The translations under genes and the position numbers were made by a program. From NCBI GenBank assembly GCA_031769625.1, contig JAUIMM010000202.1, forward strand, positions 10,340,001 through 10,404,000: a stretch of DNA of 64,000 nucleotides, read 5' to 3'. Under the pieces are notes generated by a model that saw only the letters and a list, made by a program, of their open reading frames with translations, did not search any database and was not told the origin of the DNA. Origin of the DNA: Taudactylus pleione (taxonomy: Eukaryota > Chordata > Amphibia > Anura > Myobatrachidae). Below, one piece after another: positions 31,872 through 43,238 of the stretch; position 1 is the stretch's first letter, and each line of letters opens with the position of its first letter.

Positions 31872-32115
31872 ATCTACCCGGGAGTGGTGGTGGATTAATA
31901 TATAATTTTTTTTCTGTGGTTAACCTTTCTCATGGTATGGAGTGGTACAAAACATCATTCTTGCGGTGTCATAATATTTTGCTATTTTTGTGATTTTTTA
32001 AATTGTTTTTTTATGGACTGTTTTTAATATCTTATTGTGGAGTATATGGATTGATCCCTTTTTTTGAATAAAAAGATTTCCTGTTTTTAATCGTATTGGG
32101 AGCAGATAAAAATTT

Positions 32116-32620
32116 TTGGATATACACTCTGAAACCTATGGGCTATTGAAATCCCCGCCAGTAAAGATAACTTGATGGGAATACCTGTAAGAAGTGGGAA
32201 GTGAGTGTCTGTCTAATAAGAGGTTTTGGAGGGAATTTTCATTGTCGTGAATAGTGAATGACATAAAGTAACCTTTTGGTGAACATCCATATCCTTAATT
32301 GTTCAAAGGCCTCTTCATCCTTCTGGAAAAAAGGTCAATGACTCTGGCTAACAACATGTCCCCTTAATATTTTTTTGGCGAGATACAGGGCATCTTCACG
32401 GGAATCCTTACTGGAGAGGAAGGAACTATTGACTTTAGTATTAAACAGCGCTTGTGAACCACTCCATCTCTGTTGTTTTCTTCTAATGGTTGTGACCAAA
32501 CCACTGATGATACGGCCATTTGTAATCTGCTGAGTAACGCCAGCAGCTTGAGAGCAACCGGTGAAAACGCTAAATAGTAAATTAAATGGTTTGGGGGCCA
32601 TTTAGTACATGTATCCTATT
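32116..32620 (-). other. unidentified coding-like remnant (88-codon frame 32335-32601)
   Basis: The minus-strand frame starts MAPKPFNLLFSVFTGCSQ and includes QQITNGRIISGLVTTIRRKQQRW and LFNTKVNSSFLSSKDSREDAL. Downstream frames continue with FTKRLLYVIHYSRQ-like text after a stop. Composition looks protein-like and it is probably a retroelement piece, but I do not recognise the family. Confidence 0.3.
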
Positions 32621-33140
32621 GTGGCTAGTTCAGCTCATTCCATTAAACTCATTAGTACCTAATTCAGTGTTTCTCCCAGGTTTATTCATGCTACTGACAG
32701 CTCGCTTGTAATCTCTGCATTGGGTAACAGTCTCCGAAATGGTGGGATATAAAAAGAATCTTAACATTATGGGCTCTTTTTATTAAAGAGCCATGTCTCC
32801 AGCCAAACATATAAAACTGTTTCCTCTATATGCTTTATATTATTTCCAGAATTTTTGCCAGGAACTTTGTATTAATAAACAAAACTATATTAAAATTTAA
32901 GTTATTTACAGCTTTATATTGCAAAAGATGGAAAACCATTTAACTGTTTTGTTTGAAAATAAGATGGAATACAAAAAAAACTATGATGCATAGCTAACAG
33001 CATCCACTGTACATAACCATTGCTGTGTATAAGACCCATATCTTAATTCATATTCCTGATGAAGTAAAGTCCCTCCTTCTAGGGGTCTATTCATTATTAC
33101 TTATGGATCCGTTCACATGAGGATACACTAGATTACGCAT
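32621..33140. other. unassigned AT-rich DNA
   Basis: No repeat with boundaries or gene recognised. Confidence 0.3.
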
Positions 33141-33148
33141 GTATTAAG

Positions 33149-33393
33149 CAGAGGTGTGCAGACACGGATTTTCCCGCCAAATTCAGATTTTTCCTGTCAA
33201 ATTTCCTGTCTCAGAAAGAGGCAAAACGTCATCTTTCATGGACAACATCATCTTTCATGGACTTTCGTCTATGAAAGATGATGTTTGTCTATGAAAGATG
33301 ACGTTTTACCTCTTTCTAAGACCCGAAATTTGGTGGAAAAAAAATCTGAATTTGGCGGGAAAAGCCGAACCGAGTCGTGTCTGCACATCTCTA
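33149..33393. mobile_element. palindromic hAT MITE (245 bp)
   Basis: GTATTAAG at 33141-33148 and 33394-33401 is a perfect 8-bp duplication. Termini CAGAGGTGTGCAGACACGG and, inverted, TAGAGATGTGCAGACACGAC. The arms continue over about 100 bp each through 'ttggcggg' and 'aaaacgtcatctttcat'. The end TAGAGATGTGC is shared with the decayed hAT at 53684, suggesting mobilisation by that family. Confidence 0.9.
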
Positions 33394-33401
33394 GTATTAA
33401 G

Positions 33402-34363
33402 TAATGGGCCCATTCATTATTAGGCCCCGATGTGCCCCCCATATTCAATTTGCTTGTGAGAACTGGCACCATTTTCAGATGGTGTTGCCGATGGCCCACT
33501 CTTTCCTATTGGAAGGAGTTCTGGAGTGCGAAGAGAGATTGGAACCAGGGCCACTGGAGGGTGCTACTGGGTCCAGAAAAAAAACATGAAGGATGTCTCT
33601 AAAAGAGACATCCTTCTTTTACAGTGCGCTGGTGGAAGCCGCATATCTAATCAGCTGCAGTTGTGGCTATCTGTCCTGACACCACTGTGACCCATCATCT
33701 GTGCTAACAGTGCAAGCAGCTCTCTGCCATGGCCGCCCAGGTTGTCAGCCTCAGCGCTGATGTGCTACAGTCACTGTGTGTACCAGCATTCCTTTGCAGA
33801 AGGTGATGAGTGAAGTGTCAGGCTGACCGGAGCTGCTGCTAGCTGCTGAAAATATTAATGGACCGCTGGGCAGGCCCAGGGACAGGGGGGTACAAAGGGT
33901 ACACCCGTCCCGGGCCATAAGGTTGAGTGGGGCCACGAGATTAAGATAGGGCAGTGGCACCTAATGATTTTCATACTCACCGCACCGGTTGGCTGCAAAA
34001 CTAATCCAAAAGAAAATCAATTATGCCGCCGGCTGCCTCCATCCCGCGACCCCCTCCCCACTGGTATGTCACTCCCCGGTGATCCACGGAACTTTGTACT
34101 CACGGCGCATGTGCCGTAGTGTAAATAATGAAGCTACGGTGTTGGCGTCATTGCGTGAGTCGCTGTACCTGCCCCGCACCGGCTCTTCTGTCCCTCTCCC
34201 TGTCTCCCTGCTGCAACCGCCGGCCAGTAGAGAAAGAGGCGGCCACGGTGAGATGAGCGCTGACTGCAGACACCCTTGCCATCTCTGAGGCAGCTGCAGC
34301 AGCACTGTAAGAGTCGAGTGTGTGGTAATGTACTGTAGTTACTTAATCTCCATTCTGCTGATT
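33402..34363. other. unassigned, partly repetitive DNA
   Basis: Contains 'gatgtctctaaaagagacatcc' (33592-33613), a perfect small palindrome, and 'gggccattcattattaggccccgatg' text like a truncated MITE near 33410. Frames at 33989-34305 are short and without family features. Confidence 0.35.
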
Positions 34364-34397
34364 TTATATATATGTGTGTGTGTGTGTATATATACAT
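34364..34397. repeat. (TA)n(TG)n microsatellite
   Basis: tatatatatgtgtgtgtgtg type run, ending at the putative LTR. Confidence 0.9.
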
Positions 34398-34399
34398 AT

Positions 34400-34985
34400 T
34401 GTGATAAGGTCGGGGTAGCGGGTCCCTCTCCTGGGGTAGATGGACACCACCTTACACACAGCAGCCAGGAAACAGTACTCCAGTCGTGGATTTTAGTGCA
34501 AGTTGGACGGTGCCAGTTTTTATTGTGCAATTTCAACAATCAATTAAACAAAATATAAAATAAACCCTAGCCCGGCTGGGCACTAACTAGACTGCAAGTT
34601 CCCTATCTAACAGAACACTAAACAAAACCCCATCCACAGTACCTTCTGATTTACAGCCAACAGTGTCTCAGAGCAAGCTAACCTGTGGCCTGCTCTCCCA
34701 GGTATGAGACACTCAGCTACAACTGAACACAGTTTAAATCAGCCAGTTCCAGGTGTAAGTCCTAATGAACCTGCTACCAGGCTGAAGGCCCAAATCCTGG
34801 AGTGGCCTGTGAATGGAGCCCTCCCTCTCCTCACATCCACACCCCCAGGACCCAAACTAGCTTTTCCGAAAGCAGATACTCTGGTCTGTTTACAAAACAG
34901 ACTTCTCCTGGGGTTTTTTAGAACACATTAGCCAAAACCTAGAACAAACGTACCTGTCATTGACCACTTTACCAGTGCTTCTATC

Positions 34986-34988
<3 letters not shown>
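34400..34988 (-). mobile_element. putative solo LTR (589 bp)
   Basis: The segment begins TGTGATAAGG and ends TCTATCACA, giving TG...CA with short inverted ends. On the minus strand AATAAA (near 34518) lies about 120 bp before the end, as a polyadenylation signal in an LTR would. It is flanked by microsatellites, which may have erased the duplication. No internal retroviral or gypsy sequence was seen. Confidence 0.45.
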
Positions 34989-35056
<68 letters not shown>

Positions 35057-35090
35057 GTGTATGTATATATATGTATGTATGTGTATAGAG
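34989..35090. repeat. compound (TA)n/(TG)n microsatellite
   Basis: Alternating pure TA and TG blocks over about 100 bp. Confidence 0.95.
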
Positions 35091-35295
35091 TCTACAGCGT
35101 ACCGGGCCCCATGGTTTCTATTGCCGGCCCTGATGCCGGGACCGGAGTGTACTGTACATGTGAGTGTGACAGTTACAGACAGTAAGTAAGAAAGGCAAGT
35201 TGCTGGCTTGTGTAGCTATACGAGGGAAGGGGGGGGCAGGCACGCTACGCTAAAGCTATCCAAGGATTCCAAGTAACCTTGCACCGGCCCTGATT

Positions 35296-35802
35296 GGAAC
35301 GGTATATAATCGGTAAGCCAGCTGCCGGATTCCCGATAGCCGGCTTACCAACTGCTTTATCCCGATCGAAGGGATGCAGGGCGCCGCAAGCAGACAGCCG
35401 CGGGGGGGGAGGGTTAGGTTTAGGACACCCAGGGGGGACTTAGGGTTAGGCTTCCCCCCCGGGAGGGCTAGGGTTAGGCTAGGGGGAGGGAGGGTTAGGC
35501 ACCCCCGGGGGGGACTTAGGGTTAGGCACCCCCTTGTGGGACTTAGGTTTAAGCAGCGGGGAAAGGGGGGGTTAGGGTTAGGCACTTAGGGGGGGGATTA
35601 GGGTTAGGCACAGGGGAGGAGGTTAGGGTTAGGCACCCCTAAGGAGGGTTAGGGGGGTTAGGTTAGATTAGTTGATACTTACCACGATCGGGATTTCCAG
35701 CGCTGTCGGCCTTCCGCTGCCGGGCTCTGCTGTTTTGTCGGGCTGCCGCTGCCGGGATTCATACTCCCGGCCATGCGGCAGCCGGGATATCATACCGATT
35801 CC
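35296..35802. mobile_element. GGTTAGG-rich nonautonomous element
   Basis: The left end 'ggaacggtatataatcgg' and the inverted right end 'ggaatcggtatgatatccc'. GATTGGAAC occurs across both junctions, so a 6-9 bp duplication is possible. The centre (35405-35665) is arrays of 'gggttaggcaccccc'. Same family as 56478-57050. Confidence 0.7.
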
Positions 35803-36261
35803 GATTGGAACAGATCCGTCCACCTCCAGTGGCCCTCTCTGTGTGCATGCGTGGACTGGACTCAGTTGACATATGCGCACTTACACTAATTAGTGGTGAA
35901 AGTGTCAGTTATAGGGATTGTGAAGCAGCTGTTTTTCAGAGTAGTCACCCCGCATCCGAAGCAATGCTGAATTGCTCAGGTACTTAAGTATCCACCGTTG
36001 CAACTCGGGTCGAGTTGGAAAGTTTATTATATAATGAGAAGACAACTTAATTACAACTTTTTTGCTGATTACAAATTTTAAAATTGACTCCAAAAATACT
36101 GTACACTTGAGCCCTATTTATGTCTTAAATAAGTCATGGCAGTCATAGGCAAACGCAGGGGGGGTTTCCGTCTGCCTGGAAACCCCCCTACCCAGCCCAC
36201 ACCATAACCACAATAGAGATAGTAATATAATAGATTGTTACTAGTGCTGCATGTTCATCTC
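35803..36261. other. unassigned DNA
   Basis: No gene or bounded repeat recognised. Confidence 0.3.
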
Positions 36262-36370
36262 AGTATCACAAATGAAATAATTAGCACCACCTGAGGATCT
36301 TTTCACATGTATCAGCCAGTAATAAATAACCTGTGCACCAAATAGAAGATCTGGAAAACATGCACTGTTA
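36262..36370. mobile_element. truncated copy of the 946-1147 MITE family
   Basis: 'aatgaaataattagcaccacctg' and 'gaaaacatgcactgtt' match the interior of 946-1147. The right end is replaced by the next element. Confidence 0.6.
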
Positions 36371-36371
36371 A

Positions 36372-36712
36372 GCTGCATACACACACAACGATTGAGTTAA
36401 TGAACGATTTTAGTAAACGATTTTCTACCTTGAAAAAATTAACTAAAATCGTTTACTAAAGTTGTTCATTTACTATGTTCATTTAAATGTAATGAACGAT
36501 TTTTATGAACTACAAACGATTTTTGCATATTAACTTAATGAAAATCGTTGAGTTGACAAGTCTGACTGAACTACAAACTACAAACGTGAACGCGCATGAA
36601 CAATAATCGTTCATCGTTTGTCTCAGAAAGTGAATGATTTTTTCAAACGATTATCGTTAAACTATATCGTTTAACGATAATCGTTCAAAAAATCGTTGTG
36701 TGTGTATGCACC
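36372..36712. mobile_element. MITE with GCATACACACACAACGATT termini
   Basis: Terminal TGCATACACACACAACGATT is inverted exactly at the other end (through 36710). The interior is built of many 'aacgatttt'/'aatcgtt' motifs in both orientations. 61535-61759 shares the 'cgttatcg' style and a right end 'gtgtgtatgcccctta'. Confidence 0.75.
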
Positions 36713-37409
36713 TATAGAGATGGACTGCTATAGAGCCCAATATATACATATATGTCCAGGGCAGTGCTAGGTTCTTCTGCTGCTCCTTCAGGCTCCCGGA
36801 CTTGCTCCAATGCTCTGGAATGGTGCCCACATCTAAAATAAATACATTCAGCTCAGACAGGATGGCCTACTGACGCATCTAATGGCTTACTGTGATCCAT
36901 GATCCTGTATATGCTGGAATTAATACACACAATACACTTTGTATGATGCTTATTAAAGCTGGTTAAGTGCTAATTGTGCCCTCTTCATTGACAGGTCACC
37001 CTCGCTCTAAAATTAAGCATTTGGAAACCCCCCTCTGGAAATCCTGCGTTTGCCACTGATGGCAGTCAGGGAACATTGGGACTGTATTTATTACATATGA
37101 TATCTACAAGCCAATGTTTTTTTCAATACATTACCGTATGTGTTTTTACAAGTGCCATTTCCTGTACAAAGAGCACCAGACTGGTGTGAGGCGGAGGCCT
37201 ATCAGAGTTAAAGTAAAGGGTGACACCTGATTTCTGCCAGCTCTAAGCACATGTAAAAGTCAGCTCAGTCTCTGCAGCCACTTAGCTTGAAAATCCCCCA
37301 AAGTAGGCATTCCCTCTTCCCCTTGGTTACTTTTTAGATAGCATATAGTTGACATTGCATATAGGAGTTGGGTACGAGATCCCAGCAGTCGGGATGCCGG
37401 CGGTCAGAA

Positions 37410-37515
37410 CAGGGACGGCAACAGAAATCTTGGGGCCCGGTACACTTATATCTCTGGGGCCCCCAATCCCCCCTCCAATGCCCCCTCTCACACATACATA
37501 TAGTATATATACACA

Positions 37516-37552
<37 letters not shown>

Positions 37553-37564
37553 GCATATATATAT

Positions 37565-37611
<47 letters not shown>

Positions 37612-38078
37612 CACAGTATATTTATTAAAAATGACAATTGCATAGTCCCTCACCTTCATGCTGAGGATGTGGACAGTCATGACTCTTGAGATTACCCCTA
37701 CACTCTTCAGTTGGGGGTGCAATAAGGGGGTGGGGTCGTAAAGTGAAGTGGAGGGCTTGGGGGTGCAGAGAAGGGGGAGGTCGGGGGTTCAGTGAGAGGG
37801 AGGTTGAACAATGGGATAACAGTAAGGAAGCAGGTGGTGTGAGTTGCTGGAGCTGGGGGCAGGGGGATGCGGTCCCAGGAGGAGGAGCACCGGCCCCTGC
37901 ATGTAACAGTGTGACCCAGTGTTTGACCTGGGAAGGTGAGGAAGGGTGCCAGTGGGCGGGGCTTCAGCTGGATGGCTGCTGTAACAGTTTTAATAGGTTC
38001 TGCTGCCCTGTTTTTTCTGTCCCTGATCCTCAGGACCCGGTATGGGTGTCCCCTTTGTCCACCCTGTTGCCGGGCCTA
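37410..38078. mobile_element. hAT MITE, CAGGGACGGCAACAG family (669 bp)
   Basis: Ends CAGGGACGGCAACAG and, inverted, TAGGCCCGGCAACAGGG. GGTCAGAA at 37402-37409 and 38079-38086 is a perfect 8-bp duplication. It contains the microsatellite at 37515-37620. Confidence 0.88.
37515..37620. repeat. (AT)n/(AC)n microsatellite inside the hAT MITE
   Basis: Three blocks of TA, CA and TA repeats. Long open frames here are readings of the repeat. Confidence 0.95.
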
Positions 38079-38616
38079 GGTCAGAATACCAACAGTGGCA
38101 TCTTGACAGTCAGAATCCCGACACAATTAGGTAAGTGTCCTAACCCCTAACTCACCTTTCCCGCAGCCTAACCCTCCCCCCCGCAGCCTAACTCTCCCCC
38201 AGTGCTTAAACTTAAGCCCCCCCTAACACTTATATTTACCATCAGGATGTTAGCAGTCGGGATTCTGGAGCCGTGTTTCCTACTGCTGTCGGGATTTTGG
38301 AGCCGGTATTATGAGTGCCGGCATCCCGACTGTCAGGATGCCAGCTACATCCCATGTATAGTACTTTGGAATTAGTATTAATGAAGGTTGGTGCGCACAC
38401 TATGTACAGTGTGTATACATTTGGTAACTATACATCAATTTAAAATAAAATGTAATACTTTGTGAGCATACAAACCTGAGACTTGCTACAAATTTATACA
38501 GTTCTGTTTCTGTAGGGTGTATACTATCAGTCTTCCGCCCATATAAGTTATACTGGTATACATGCCAATTCACCATGATACCGCATGGGCTGCAATCTTG
38601 AACACACAGAGCCTGA

Positions 38617-38804
38617 GGGGTCTATTTACTAAGCAGTGTTAGGAGACAGAGTGAAAAGTGATAAGATAGTGATAAGGTGCCAGCCAATCAGCTCCCAACT
38701 GTCATTTCACAGGCTGTGTTTGAAAAATGACAGTTGGGAGGTGATTGGCTGGCACCTTATCACTTCTCACTCTGTCTCCTAACACTGCATAGTAAATAGA
38801 CCCC
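38617..38804. mobile_element. MITE with GGGGTCTATTTACTA termini (188 bp)
   Basis: The arms match over about 60 bp through 'gtgttaggagacagagtg' and 'gccagccaatcagctccc'. Flanks TGA (38614-38616) and TAA (38805-38807) fit a 3-bp TWA duplication with one change, so probably Harbinger-type. Confidence 0.8.
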
Positions 38805-38807
38805 TAA

Positions 38808-39883
38808 GTCACACACAGTCTGAACACACTTACAGATGCCTGCTGTAAACAGAAAATTGATGCGACTACAAGCCCATATTCTGAGTGATACCAAACTATG
38901 CATTTGCAATGCCACAGTCCAGCGCCCGTGAGAGCAGCCGTCTTCACTATCATCGGCAGTTACACCTGCCCCACACTAGGTGCAGGAGGCGTGACCAAAT
39001 TTGGAGTCCACTTTGCATATGCATGACTCAGAATTGTTAACGTCCACGACTTGGAATGGTTCTCTTACATGTGAACGCTTTGTTGCCACCCAATGGGCAC
39101 CCAGCAGCTCCCATTCAGGAGCTGCAGAGAAACTCTGAATCGCTCATAAGTTTGCAAAGATGCATATGCAGCACAGTTTGCTAAACATTTCTAGATACGG
39201 CCGCATTCAAACTGCATGCGAATCAGGGGCCTCATTCAGCAGTGCAGTGATAGGCATTATAAGCAAATGCCTAGGGGCGACTCAGAATGCTAGTGGCATT
39301 CCAGGGCTGAGCTCTGCCTGTCCCCCCCCCCTGCCGTCTGCCCCTGGGGCCACCTGTCGCTGCTACCCTGGATCCGACGCAGCTACCCACTCTCTCCCCC
39401 AGCGCGCTGCCGCAATCTGAGCTCTCCGATCAGGCAGCGCAACGGATGGCCAGGCTGGTCATGTGACCTGGATCCGCATCCGCCCGGCCCTTAGTCAGAA
39501 TGAGCTTCTGCATAGAAGCTCGTTCTGACAGTCTATGGGAGGCAGTGGCGGATCCAGGGGGGGCGATTGGAGCGATCACCCCCCCTAGCACAGACAGTCT
39601 GCATCATGCACTGAGCTGAGCAGTCTGTGTTCAGACTGTGCTGTGATCGGAACCTGTGACAGGCTCCGATCACAGCACTGGCTGAACACAGACTGCTCAG
39701 CTCAGTGCACGATGCGGACTGTACGGTAGCCAGAGGCTGGAGTTCTCCCCTGAACGGGGCACTATGGGAGAGACGTTATGACGTCTCTCCCATAGTTCCG
39801 AGGAGCAGCCTGGCGGACCAGAGGGCGGAGGACGCAGGAGTGGGTTTAAGGTAAGTTTTTTTTTGTGTGTGTGTGTGTCAGTG
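38808..39883. other. unassigned, GC-richer repeat-like DNA
   Basis: GGGGCCTCATTCAGCAGTG at 39225 looks like an orphan left end of a Harbinger-type MITE. 39590-39720 holds an imperfect palindrome around 'agcctgtcacaggctccgatcacagc'. 'agtggcggatccaggggg' near 39545 begins a unit that seems to include the following minisatellite. No gene. Confidence 0.4.
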
Positions 39884-40862
39884 GCTATAAGGGCACTACA
39901 GGGGGCATTACTATAAGGGCACTACAGGGGGCATTACTATAAGGGCACTACAGGGGCATTACTATAAGGGCACTACAGGGGGCATTACTATAAGGGTACT
40001 CTACAGGGGCATTACTATAAGGGCACTACAGGGGCATTACTATAAGGGCACTACAGGGGGGCATTACTATAAGGGAACTACAGGGGGCATTACTATAAGG
40101 GCACTACAGGGGCATTACTATATGGGCACTACAGGGGTCATTACTATAAGGGTACTCTACAGGGGCATTACTATAAGGGCATTACAGGGGCTTTACTATA
40201 AGGGCACTACAGGGGCTTTACTATAAGGGTACTACAGGGGCATTACTATAAGGGCACTACAGGGGGCATTACTATAAGGGCACTACAGGGGGCGTTACTA
40301 TAAGGGTACTACAGGGGGGCATTACTATAAGGCACTACAGGGGCTTTACTATAAGGGGACTACAGGCACTTTACTATAAGGGCACTACAGGGGCATTACT
40401 ATAAGGGCACTACAGGGGGCATTACTATAAGGACACTACAGGGGGCATTACTATAAGGACACTACAGGGGGCATTACTATAAGGGCACTACAGGGGGGCA
40501 TTACTATAATGGCATTACAGGGGCTTTACTATAAAGGCACTACAGGGGCATTACTATAAGGGCACTACAGGGGCCATTACTATAAGGGGACATTACTATA
40601 AGGGCACAACAGGGGGCATTACTATAAGGGCATTACAGGGGCTTTACTATAAGGGTACTACAGGGGGCATTACTATAAGGGCACTACAGGGGGCATTACT
40701 ATAAGGGCACTACAGGGAGGCATTACTATAAGGATACTACAGGGGGCATTACTATAAGGGCACTACAGGGGGGGATTACTATAAGGGCACTACAGGGGCT
40801 TTACTATAAGGGCACTACAGGGGGCATTACTATAAGGGCACTACAGGGGGTATTACTATACA
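39884..40862. repeat. 26-bp minisatellite, about 37 copies
   Basis: Unit 'ggcactacagggggcattactataag', with changes such as 'gtactctacagg' and 'gctttactataag'. About 980 bp in total, direct orientation, no unique spacers. Confidence 0.95.
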
Positions 40863-42204
40863 GGGACTCCTGCTCTAACAGAGCAGAGCTCGGAGCCGGC
40901 CCCAGTGATCAGCTGTGTGGTCTAAACAGACCACACGCTGATCACTGCTAAAAAAAAAAAAGAAAAAAAAATAGTAAAAGAACAAAAAACTTGCCTGAGT
41001 CCAGGGACCAGTGATCGGGGCTCCGGTGATGTCCTCCCTCCAGTTAGCTGGTCTCCCAGCTTGGACTGGTTCCCGGTCGTCACCTGATTGAGTCCCAGTG
41101 TGGTATTGGATGTCAGCTTACCGAAGCCACGGAGGACATCACCGGAGGACCGATGACTTGCAAGTAAGTGTAATTAAGGGAGGGGGGTCACAGGAGGTCC
41201 GCGATTGCGGGAACGGGACTTAGCAACAGGGGCGGGGCTTAGCGAGGGTCGGTCGGCACATGCATCGGCACTTGTCACTGTATTTTTTGCAAAAATACTT
41301 TTGATAAGTGTGCGGAGGGGATTCGCAGGGATAGAGCGTTATCGCAAGCTCTGTCCCTGCGAGGGATTTGTAGTAAGTCCCTGTGATATTGCCTGAATTC
41401 ACAGTGCGAATTCAGTCGGTAGTATCACACTACAATCTGCATTACAAATGCGGATTGTAGTAAATAGAGCCCATGGAATTAAGATTATGATGTAAATAGT
41501 CATGGTCACTGCAAGTGTAAATGCACACAGATCTCGCGGATATGTGCATACTGCGCATGTAACGCAGAAACAAATTGGCAACTGTGTATGCGCTGTTCAA
41601 GGTGTATGCAAACCGAAGGAGATCACATGTGCAGACGGAGTGATCTGTTCATACAGGAAGCACTATTTCAGTGGGAAGGGGGGGTAACCGAGTGGCGACC
41701 ATGCGTACACACGGAACTGGGAGTGTCATTGGCGTGCATGTCAATTTCGTAGTGTGCTGACGGAGACATCTGTTTCAAGTGGAATTTTTTGCACTCAGCA
41801 TGAGGTGGGTGCAGGTCCAGTTATTATTGATGACACATGCAGACGCTTGGATCTTTGGCCTACATTGGCGGATTCACGCATTAGCATAAGAAAGTACGCA
41901 GCCATAGCAGATGTGTTGACCCAGAATCAAGCCCGAAATGTGTAGAGTAACCTCCCATCGTAGCTCTTTTCTCATCAATTAGTGAATACAACAGTTCAGG
42001 AGACTTTTGGATTTTGGAGCATGTGCTTTGAAGTGGATGGCAATGTGATATGACTATACTTTAAGCATTTTGCGTGAATAAACACATCTTTTATAAGGTA
42101 CTGCACCGTGAGTGCTCTTCTGCGACATATTTAAGTCCGGAAGAAAACATTGAGTGCAGCTGGGAACATTGGTGAAATTTGCACTGGCTGGGATCTGTTG
42201 TTAT
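40863..42204. other. unassigned repeat-like DNA
   Basis: 41385-41475 has 'attgcctgaattcacagtgcgaattcagtcgg' and ends 'gcggattgtagtaaatagagccc', resembling the right end of a MITE (TIR GGGCTCTATTTAC). 41700-41940 shares 'agcatgaggtgggtgcaggtcc' style text with 46700. No gene. Confidence 0.35.
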
Positions 42205-42209
42205 GTATA

Positions 42210-42246
<37 letters not shown>
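42205..42246. repeat. (TA)n microsatellite
   Basis: Nearly pure TA run. Confidence 0.95.
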
Positions 42247-42247
<1 letters not shown>

Positions 42248-43238
42248 CCTTTTCACTTCACATATCAACAGTGCAGCTTAGGACTGTTGCCAAGTGACAC
42301 CACCGGATTCTCCTGATTGCAGGGGATCCTTAGTTCATAGCAATCCTTTGTTTCCAGGTACTGTGGACTCGTCACCTACACGCAGTCATCTTACTGGTAA
42401 GACTACTTAAGAAACCATCAGGGTGGAATTATGATGTTGTGAGATGCCCAGCAAATCCAGCAACTGCAATCAGTTGAAATAAGGATAAGTATTTTATTTT
42501 GCAGATGTCTCTGTCTTTTTAATATTGCTTTTTGGTAATATACTGTAGCTATTAAGAGTGCTCATCCATGTGAGGTTAAAATGACCACTTCTATTTACCC
42601 TCATTAGACAACAAATGCCGCCATGGCAACCATTTATGGAACTGAAAATGTGAAAACTCATCAAACATGAAGCTTCGGAAGTATTGTAATATAAAACAGC
42701 AGAAGGTGAACTAGAAACGCGTTCTATTCAAATTTTACAACTGCCCTATGGCTTTAACACAGGCTTTATCAGCAATTTGTAAATGCTGATACATTGAATT
42801 ATTAAATGACAGCATCTTCAACAAACAGGTTATTTCATGTGTTAATGTCATCATAGGAATTAGAAATTCTCACTGTGTCTTATTTTTCTCTTACCTAATA
42901 ATAATTATCTGTGCACATGGATAGATGTAATCTGCTCTGGTTCCATGATGCTTTGGTGATTGAGAGTGTGTGAAGATCCCTATGGAAAAACACAAGAGCA
43001 TGCATACAAGCATATATACGAAATATTCTGCGCTGTATGTATTGAATAGAAAAATAGTTTTTGGGGCCCGCACAGGATAGGAACAGAAAAAGAACACCGT
43101 CCCTGATTGTCAGTTTTACAGTAATGGGAGGGTGCAAAGATATTTAAACAGAACCAACTTGAGGTCAAATAATGATACACAAATTGTGAAAAAAGTATTG
43201 AGAGTTGATGGTGCTCCCCTGAGTCAGAGAGATAAAAT
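42247..43238. other. unassigned DNA with Penelope-like hints
   Basis: 'agaaacgcgttc' near 42713 and 'ggctttaacacaggctttatcagc' near 42746 (minus strand CTGATAAAGCC) resemble a scrambled hammerhead-bearing terminus. No coding sequence recognised. Confidence 0.3.

Larger units (their letters stand above)
37367..38353. mobile_element. GGTTAGG-family element split by a hAT MITE
   Basis: The left end 'gttgggtacgagatcccagcagtcgggatgcc' resembles, inverted, the right end near 38310-38353. The interior on the right has complementary CCTAACCC-type runs. It is interrupted at 37410-38078. Confidence 0.65.

Noticed and set aside
35405..35665. Interstitial telomere
   Set aside because: The repeat is GGGTTAGGCACCCCC-like and is confined to members of a transposon family, not a pure TTAGGG array.
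37327..37722. 131-codon frame with YIYIY and CVCVCV runs
   Set aside because: Generated by the AT/AC microsatellite inside the hAT MITE.
39884..40862. CRISPR-like regular spacing of a 26-bp repeat
   Set aside because: Units are contiguous with no unique spacers, and the genome is eukaryotic.
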